Source: Cruorifilaria tuberocauda | Lineage: Eukaryota; Nematoda; Chromadorea; Rhabditida; Onchocercidae | Reading direction: 5' to 3' | Assembly: GCA_013365365.1 (NCBI GenBank) | Contig: JABVXU010000951.1 | Location: 1 to 14,057 of the forward strand | Length of the DNA stretch: 14,057 nt | Shown: in pieces, positions 10,001 to 14,057 of the stretch | How the letters are laid out: the number at the start of each line of letters is the position of its first letter | Numbering within the stretch: position 1 is the first letter of the stretch | Translations under genes and position numbers: made by a program | Notes under the pieces: model-generated | What the model saw: only the letters and a program-made list of their open reading frames with translations | Database searches by the model: none | Told to the model about the DNA's origin: nothing

Positions 10001-13000
10001 ATAATGAATAGTATTGTTGAGTAGCACTAAGTGCCAAGATAGCTGCCATTCTAGCTGGAGGAAATGGATCCTTGAGTGCACGAGTGAAAGCACTTATTAG
10101 AATCTGCTGACGATGACTTGGATCAATATAACAGCCAATTTTACCAAGACAAATGGTTGCATTTGTTCGAATGCCAGGTTGATCGTCTGCGCCTAAATAA
10201 CTTCAACTAATTAAATGTTTTTCTAAGATTTTTTGAGGATGAAAAAAAGAAAATCTTTCCTGAAAGGAGATTATTATCGAATATACCAAAGTGATAGCTC
10301 AGAATTAGAAAATTCTATATAGGTTAAAAGGGAAATGCAAGGACTGTATGTACCGTTTCAAAGATTTTAGAGAAACGCTGAGGAATTTCTATTGGCATAA
10401 TATCAGAAATGCAAAAATCCTACCCTGCAATCTTGCTAAATATCGCATCAGATCAACATTTAAATTTTGATGATTCAATTTATCAGCCAATGATACCACT
10501 GCTTTTACTGTACTTTCACGAACAGCTGGACTTGTATCCGTAAAACCTGATGCAATATTTCTGAAAAAGAATCTTCTTCATTACGAAAAAAACACTGGAA
10601 CTATATCAATTTACATAAAGAAGATATAAAAAACATAAACTAATTTAAAACAAAGAAAAATGCAATTAGATTTTCGTAATTGTTCTTTTCCAACTTAACG
10701 TTCTATTAACATTATTAAAATACTTGTTGGCAACTAATAGATATTTAAAAATTATACTGGATAATATCAGAAAATCAGTGTAGATACATATTTCTCGATA
10801 ATTTCTAATAAAAATATGAATCTTCAAAACGAGCGAAATTTGAAAAATATTTTACGAAAGAAAAAAAATCTAACATATATATTCGTTCGTTAACAATTTG
10901 AGGTGTTAAATGAGGAGCAAATTCATCGATTCGTTCTAATAATTTGACACGTGTTACGCGATCCGGTGAACTAAATAATTTACAAAGACAAGGCACAATA
11001 CGTTGTTGGTATTCGTTCTCATCCAACAGATGTCCCAAACGAAATAATGGTGTCAAAACATGTGAACCCGCATCACCATATTCGTAACTCTGACAGTTCA
11101 TTTTCATTACAAATTAAACATTTACAAGCATAAAAAAATAAAAGAAAAAATAAAAATTCTACTTCCTCCAATAAAAATTTCAATTTTATGCTTCAATTTT
11201 AAACGATTTGATGAAAATGAAGTAAATAAATAAATAATTAAGTGATCGATTATGTAACTTTGAAGTGTTTTATATTTGAAATATAATGAAAGATAATGCA
11301 TTTTTTCTTATTTTGAGATAAAAACTGCAAATTATTTGGAAAAGATATCAATGGAAATATTTTTTGTAATCTCCCGTAGCAACTTCAAATAATTAAATAA
11401 AGAACATACATGTATTAATTTTGGAAGAATTCTATATTTAGCAATGTTATCAGGAAAAAGATCCAATTCATTTTTTAATTCTGTGAAGAATGCTTGCTTT
11501 TCATGAGCATCTTTTAACTGAAATTCATCCAGAAATAGCAATGTATCCACATATCGATTTTTGAAAAAGCCACCTGCTTGACGTAACTCTGAAACGCCAT
11601 CTGCTTGACGTAACTCTTATCATCTGATCAGTAATAATGAAATGTTGAAGTAGCGATGAGGTGATTAATATTTTTAGAAGGTAAAGGTTAATCAGCATGA
11701 CAAAACTATAAATGAGTGAGTTAAATTATCTGCAATGCAAAAAACAACTGTAGAAGCAATAGATGGCTAATTTCTTCTTTTGATTGCTAATAGAAGTATC
11801 ACGAAACAAAATAAGAAGTTTTAAAAAAATAAACAAAAAAAAAATAAAATAATACCTCTTAATAATTCCCCAGCGTCTAGTTTTGCTGCTCGGATAGTAG
11901 CCATCTTTTTATAATGCTCATGCAATTGTTGAGGAATTTTTTTCGGTGCTTCTGGTTTCACTAATAATTCATTGAAACCGTTGAAAATTTCCCATGTTAG
12001 TAACGCGAACGAATTAAGGTCAGCACGTGGATTACTAAAAAATGATACAATTGATTTAAATATCTAATTATTAAGTCAATTAGTGTATCAAACAAAATGT
12101 AATGTCAAACGAATCTCAATAGGTAAAGGAGGTATTTTTCAATGAGGAAAAAATATGCCTGAAACTGGTTGAGTTTTCGAAACCACCAAGTTTCCAGTCT
12201 CCACTTTCTGTGACGTAAACAGAATTCCGGATATTTTCATGACTTAATTCAGCTTCTTGATGTAGGAATTTTAAACAACTCTGCAAATTGAAGATGAATG
12301 ATTGTATCCATTTTGATATAATGGCTAAGTTTAGTAATATCAGCCTAACTACAGCACAATTAGGTACCAAACAGAAATAACTATAATATAATTAATTGAT
12401 TCCTAAAGCTTTGAACTTTGCAATTGATTGCAGATTTCTCAAAAACATATTTCGATATTTCCAGATGTAACTACGCAACGCAAAACACGATACTGATAAA
12501 GGTAGATATAAATAAAAGAAAAAATATTTACACGAGAAGTGTATCACATAAATCAATAAAACATACCATTAGCTGAAATAGACCCCAGGAAACAACGAAA
12601 TCCTTTTGCTTATCAGTTAGCTTACTTCTAGTAATATAAATTTTTAGAGGTACACAAGATTCGGTTATCAAATAAAAAGTACCATTCATCTGAAACAAAA
12701 ACTTACAATGACAAAAAATAAATAAATAAATATACACTAATAAGAATCAAAACGATTAAAAGCTAAAGAAAACAACACAAAACTAAAAGAACTAAAACAA
12801 TAAAAAACAGATGACCTATATAAGTTTAACATCATCACTGCTGATGAATGTATTTCTTCTTATAAGAATCATTTAACAACAATTCTGAAATTATTACATA
12901 GAATACTGAGATAACATTCCTAAACTATCTTATTCTTTATCAAATGAATCTAGTACTACGAAATGAATAATGAATCTAGAAATTTAGAAAATAAATTGAT

Positions 13001-13437
13001 AATTTAAAATTTTAATTAAAAACTTCTTCTTAAAAAAATAAACATGATATGATTAATAATTTTTCAGAATATTACAACCTCAACGCTATCCAAATAAGTG
13101 AGAACATTTGGATGTCGAAGAGTTTTCAATTTACGTGCTTGAACACTTAGCACTGATCTTGGACCACAGTCGGTTCCCCAGAAACACGTAGCACGTTCGG
13201 ATGGTTCATTCTGAAATAATCCTAAATTAATCTTTTCTAGCATTTAAAAAATTAAATCTCCTATCACTTTCATTTCAAACAATCAAATTTCATTTAACAA
13301 TCACTAATTAACATTACTTTTTTATAACTTTCCCCGACAAATATTCCATCAAAGGTGTAGAAACTGTTGGCGGGTAGCTCATATGGAAATATACTTTTTG
13401 GATCACGTGAGAAAAGTGATGATAGTACGGATGTCAT
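6948..13437 (-). CDS. SCYL1: SCYL1-like pseudokinase / HEAT-repeat scaffold, 15 coding exons, complete
   Basis: CDS = complement(join) of 6948-7087, 7505-7579, 7735-7917, 8165-8273, 8716-9027, 9132-9269, 9939-10192, 10424-10560, 10875-11089, 11410-11588, 11856-12034, 12159-12280, 12567-12689, 13079-13210 and 13318-13437. It totals 2418 nt, or 805 residues plus TAA. Known for the family: SCYL1 is a catalytically dead kinase-like protein at the cis-Golgi/ERGIC that scaffolds COPI coats for Golgi-to-ER retrograde transport. Seen here: the start MTSVLSSLFSRDPKSIFPYE matches the family RDPxxxFPxEL start; KLKTLRHPNVLTYLDS is the alphaC region; HEN (139-141) and GGF (157-159) replace HRD and DFG, so no catalytic or metal-binding Asp remains; TWEIFNGFNELL is the alphaF region. 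HEAT-like repeats follow (about 230-533), then an acidic Trp-rich linker and a basic C-terminal helix. All introns are GT-AG except intron 4 (GC-AG). The family assignment is firm; the least certain boundaries are exon 4 donor, exon 6 acceptor and exon 12 donor. Confidence 0.93.
7505..7579 (-). CDS. SCYL1: SCYL1 exon 14 (residues 735-760)
   Basis: The acceptor is gttttag and the donor is GCGC|gtaagt, a good consensus. The 25-codon exon encodes SALVAGDEEWNISWNSDEYI plus QTKA, another acidic Trp motif. Phase 1 on both sides agrees with its neighbours. Confidence 0.85.
7735..7917 (-). CDS. SCYL1: SCYL1 exon 13 (residues 674-735), Trp/Asp-rich linker
   Basis: The acceptor is ttgcag and the donor is TTCAG|gtttat; phase 1 in and out. 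EDDLDNLLGVKLKPNAVDRL is followed by DGWGDNSTISGWDDFDFTS. Clustered WxxF and DFDF-like acidic aromatic motifs resemble short peptides that bind coat-adaptor appendage domains, and human SCYL1 has similar Trp/acidic clusters here. Their binding role is inference. Confidence 0.88.
8165..8273 (-). CDS. SCYL1: SCYL1 exon 12 (residues 638-674), low-complexity Ser/Lys linker
   Basis: The acceptor is ttgtag. VKTSKNKASTAASSNSPGKS continues the basic Ser/Ala-rich linker, ending GGLKLQNAVAKLS. Two donors fit the downstream phase: AGTG|gtctct (used here, exon low end 8165) or TTA|gtggtc (low end 8168, one residue shorter, Ile instead of Ser-Val). Neither is a strong consensus donor. Confidence 0.78.
8716..9027 (-). 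CDS. SCYL1: SCYL1 exon 11 (residues 534-637), linker with acidic Trp clusters
   Basis: The acceptor is tttcag, the donor is AAA|gtaagt, and the exon is phase 0 throughout 104 codons. It opens with VPQWASWALKSLSSKFYK, equivalent to the SWAGWAVTGVSSLTSKLIR segment of SCYL1. The rest is a poorly conserved linker ending in a run of five Glu (EEEEEWEDASDA) and a basic patch, NNRKKK. It has no ATG near its 5' end, so it could be missed by an ATG-based gene search. Confidence 0.9.
9101..9129. repeat. 15-bp direct duplication next to the exon 10 donor
   Basis: The plus strand reads aatattgaaaaaaat (9101-9115) then aatattgaaaaaat (9116-9129). It lies in intron 10 immediately downstream of the donor at 9131, so the first bases of the intron are tandemly repeated. 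Confidence 0.75.
9132..9269 (-). CDS. SCYL1: SCYL1 exon 10 (residues 488-533), last HEAT helices
   Basis: The acceptor is attcag, the donor is AAG|gtattt, and the exon is phase 0 at both ends. VRDQSFKALHGFIEKLERAS matches the VRDQAFKAIRSFLSKLExxS segment that closes the HEAT domain. After it the sequence turns charged and low-complexity. Confidence 0.93.
9270..9938 (-). other. SCYL1: SCYL1 intron 9, largest intron (669 bp)
   Basis: It lies between CAG|gtcatt and attcag. It is AT-rich with a pyrimidine tract (about 9318-9343, reading TTTCTTTTTC-type on the minus strand) near the acceptor. The plus-strand open frame at 9617-9808 has no recognisable similarity or splice context. No RNA gene was recognised. 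Confidence 0.7.
9939..10192 (-). CDS. SCYL1: SCYL1 exon 9 (residues 403-487), HEAT repeats
   Basis: The acceptor is atttag and the donor is CAG|gtcatt (phase 0). PGIRTNATICLGKIGCYIDP matches the GPIRCNTTVCLGKIGSYL hallmark of SCYL1. AFTRALKDPFPPARMAAILA matches [20 protein letters not shown]. This is the best conserved stretch in the window. Confidence 0.95.
10424..10560 (-). CDS. SCYL1: SCYL1 exon 8 (residues 357-403), HEAT repeat
   Basis: The acceptor is tttttcag; phase 2 in, phase 1 out; the donor is CAGG|gtagga. SGFTDTSPAVRESTVKAVVS and LNHQNLNVDLMRYLARLQ match the HGFLDTNPAIREQTVKSM and LNEANLNVELMKHFARLQ helices of animal SCYL1. Confidence 0.94.
10875..11089 (-). CDS. SCYL1: SCYL1 exon 7 (residues 286-357), HEAT repeats
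   Basis: The acceptor is ctgtcag (phase 0) and the donor is ATATAT|gttaga (phase 2). SYEYGDAGSHVLTPLFRLGH matches the FEFGNAGAVVLTPLFKVGK segment, and ENEYQQRIVPCLCKLFSSPD matches EEYQQKIIPxxxKMFSSTD. HEAT helices of this kind form the superhelical scaffold seen in the SCYL family. An ATG 17 codons from the exon's open frame (11107) lies in intron and is not a start. Confidence 0.93.
11410..11588 (-). CDS. SCYL1: SCYL1 exon 6 (residues 226-285), start of HEAT region
   Basis: LRQAGGFFKNRYVDTLLFLD matches the [20 protein letters not shown]-type segment of SCYL1 without gaps. FPDNIAKYRILPKLIH matches the first HEAT helix pair. The donor is CAT|gtatgt in phase 0. The chosen acceptor TTTCAG at 11590-11589 lies exactly at the junction of a tandem duplication. 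An in-frame alternative acceptor 27 nt upstream would add nine residues (exon high end 11615). Confidence 0.86.
11562..11616 (-). repeat. 27/28-bp tandem duplication across the exon 6 acceptor
   Basis: Copy U (11616-11590, 27 nt) and copy D (11589-11562, 28 nt) on the minus strand both begin GAGTTACGTCAAGCAG and differ at two bases plus one T indel. Copy D is coding (ELRQAGGFF). Copy U is intronic in the chosen model but open in the same frame (ELRQADGVS). The splice acceptor TTTCAG is formed at the copy junction. Confidence 0.92.
11856..12034 (-). CDS. SCYL1: SCYL1 exon 5 (residues 166-226), kinase C-lobe
   Basis: The acceptor is ttttttag and the donor is AAGAG|gtatta (phase 1). NPRADLNSFALLTWEIFNGF aligns with the alphaF helix of SCYL1 (SADMWRLGCLIWEVFNG). 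KKIPQQLHEHYKKM matches the KIPxxLxxHYxxL segment. The D-x-W Trp of active kinases is Asn here. Confidence 0.9.
12159..12280 (-). CDS. SCYL1: SCYL1 exon 4 (residues 126-166), pseudocatalytic loop; GC splice donor
   Basis: The acceptor is tttgcag. LSHENIRNSVYVTESGDWKL aligns with the HNNVxxxxVFVDxxGEWKLGG segment of SCYL1. His-Glu-Asn replaces HRD and Gly-Gly-Phe replaces DFG, as expected for a pseudokinase. The exon must end in phase 2 to join exon 5, and no GT in this exon is in phase 2. Only TTTCAG|GCATAT at 12159/12158 fits, giving a GC-AG intron. Continuing in frame through the junction reaches a stop 15 codons later. Confidence 0.85.
12567..12689 (-). CDS. SCYL1: SCYL1 exon 3 (residues 85-125), kinase hinge
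   Basis: The acceptor is gtttcag, the donor is ATG|gtatgt, and the exon is phase 0 at both ends. MNGTFYLITESCVPLKIYI matches the beta5/hinge strand of SCYL1 (LYVVTExVxPLxIYL), and SWGLFQLM matches the conserved SWGLHQI helix at the start of the C-lobe. Confidence 0.93.
13079..13210 (-). CDS. SCYL1: SCYL1 exon 2 (residues 41-84), kinase N-lobe
   Basis: The acceptor is tttcag and the exon is phase 0 at both ends. It encodes the beta3/alphaC region, with RKLKTLRHPNVLTYLDSVE closely matching the KRFKTLRHPNILAYIDGLE-type segment of animal SCYL1. No VAIK-type motif is recognisable. The donor gttgta is weak, but a donor 6 nt earlier (gttgag) would drop two residues that align with the family, so the longer exon is preferred. 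Confidence 0.92.
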
Positions 13438-13446
13438 ATATTTTTC
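13318..13446 (-). CDS. SCYL1: SCYL1 exon 1 (9-nt 5'UTR plus residues 1-40)
   Basis: TTTTTCAG ends at 13447, the 5'UTR runs 13446-13438, and the start ATG is 13437-13435. The segment SLFSRDPKSIFPYEL corresponds to the conserved FxRDPxxxFPxEL N-terminus of SCYL1, which fixes the start within a few residues. The following FYTFDGIFVGESYKK stands where the glycine-rich loop would be, but has no GxGxxG. The donor is AAA|gtaatg in phase 0. Confidence 0.9.
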
Positions 13447-13454
13447 CTGAAAAA
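13447..13454 (-). promoter_or_regulatory. candidate spliced-leader (SL) trans-splice acceptor of SCYL1
   Basis: The minus strand reads TTTTTCAG ending at 13447, 9 nt before the start ATG. No upstream coding exon is visible before the window end. A strong acceptor this close to the initiator codon is the usual layout of nematode mRNAs receiving an SL leader. An ordinary intron from a 5' untranslated exon is the alternative. Confidence 0.55.
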
Positions 13455-14057
13455 TACAAAAACTTGTAACTACAAAAGACTCCTATCAATTAATAATCGT
13501 TCTTAACGTTGACAGACAAGCATTTATTGATATATTGATTAATATAGTTATTGACCTATTGATTGGTCGTCTCAAAAGCATAAACTGAGCTGATAAAGTA
13601 ATAATAAATATATACTCAATTTTTTTTTCAGATTCCTTAAATTTCATTCCATATCTACTCAATTTATTCTGTAAGTCTTAGATAACTTATTAATATTTGT
13701 AATTAATAATTACTGATAAATGATAGTGATAAGGTAATAAGAATTTTAATACAAATAAATAATGTAACCTATATATAACAGTCTTCTATTGATAATGTTT
13801 TGATTCGCGATGTCAACAAATAAACAAATAAAAAAAAATGTGAATTTTCGCAAAATGATCCCATACCGAAGAAGTTACGAATTTGACGTTGTTGTTATTC
13901 GTCGTATTTATTGATCATTACATTCGTTAATTTTCCTTTCACTTTCTTTTTTTCTCTCATTTCACCTTTCTATCTTATCAATCCGATCACTTTTTATCAT
14001 TTTATTACTATCATTTTTATGAGAGAAATGAATTATTCCATGTTATCCTAATTTAAT
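13447..14057. other. upstream/outron region of SCYL1, non-coding
   Basis: There is no open frame with codon-like content on either strand. The stretch 13929-13985 is strongly pyrimidine-rich on the plus strand (purine-rich along the transcript) and could belong to the promoter or outron. The transcription start cannot be placed. Confidence 0.5.

Overview
The window looks like nuclear DNA from a compact, very AT-rich invertebrate genome, most likely a nematode. The reasons are the many short introns (104-669 bp), 3' splice sites that are mostly the nematode TTTCAG/TTGCAG/TTTTAG type without long pyrimidine tracts, and an acceptor-like TTTTTCAG only 9 nt before the start codon, as expected for spliced-leader trans-splicing. 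The many introns argue against Strongyloides. A clade III (filarial or spirurid) nematode would fit, but that is inference. I see no bacterial, viral or transposase coding sequence.

The right half (6948-13437) holds one gene on the minus strand, reconstructed as 15 coding exons that join in frame into 805 residues. It is the orthologue of SCYL1 (N-terminal kinase-like protein, NTKL), the pseudokinase/HEAT-repeat scaffold of COPI retrograde traffic, whose human form has 808 residues. Order: degenerate kinase domain (about 1-225), HEAT-like helical repeats (about 230-533), an acidic, Trp-rich, low-complexity linker (about 560-760) and a basic helical C-terminus (767-792). Every splice junction is phase-consistent, and the first 11 exons align with the human protein with few gaps.

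The most interesting points are inside this gene. A 27/28-bp tandem duplication straddles the exon 6 acceptor, and its junction itself makes the TTTCAG. Intron 4 is apparently GC-AG and joins a kinase activation segment that is much shorter than in human SCYL1. The C-terminus lacks the RKxx-COOH COPI-binding tail of the vertebrate protein.

The left half (1-6947) is an AT-rich intergenic desert with no gene I can support. It holds degenerate short tandem repeats (93-94, 28, 33, about 58 and 36 bp periods), purine/pyrimidine microsatellite tracts, and several perfect or near-perfect inverted repeats, including a nested 93-bp fold-back at 3984-4076. The segment 13447-14057 is the upstream or outron region of the SCYL1 gene. 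No operon partner is visible.
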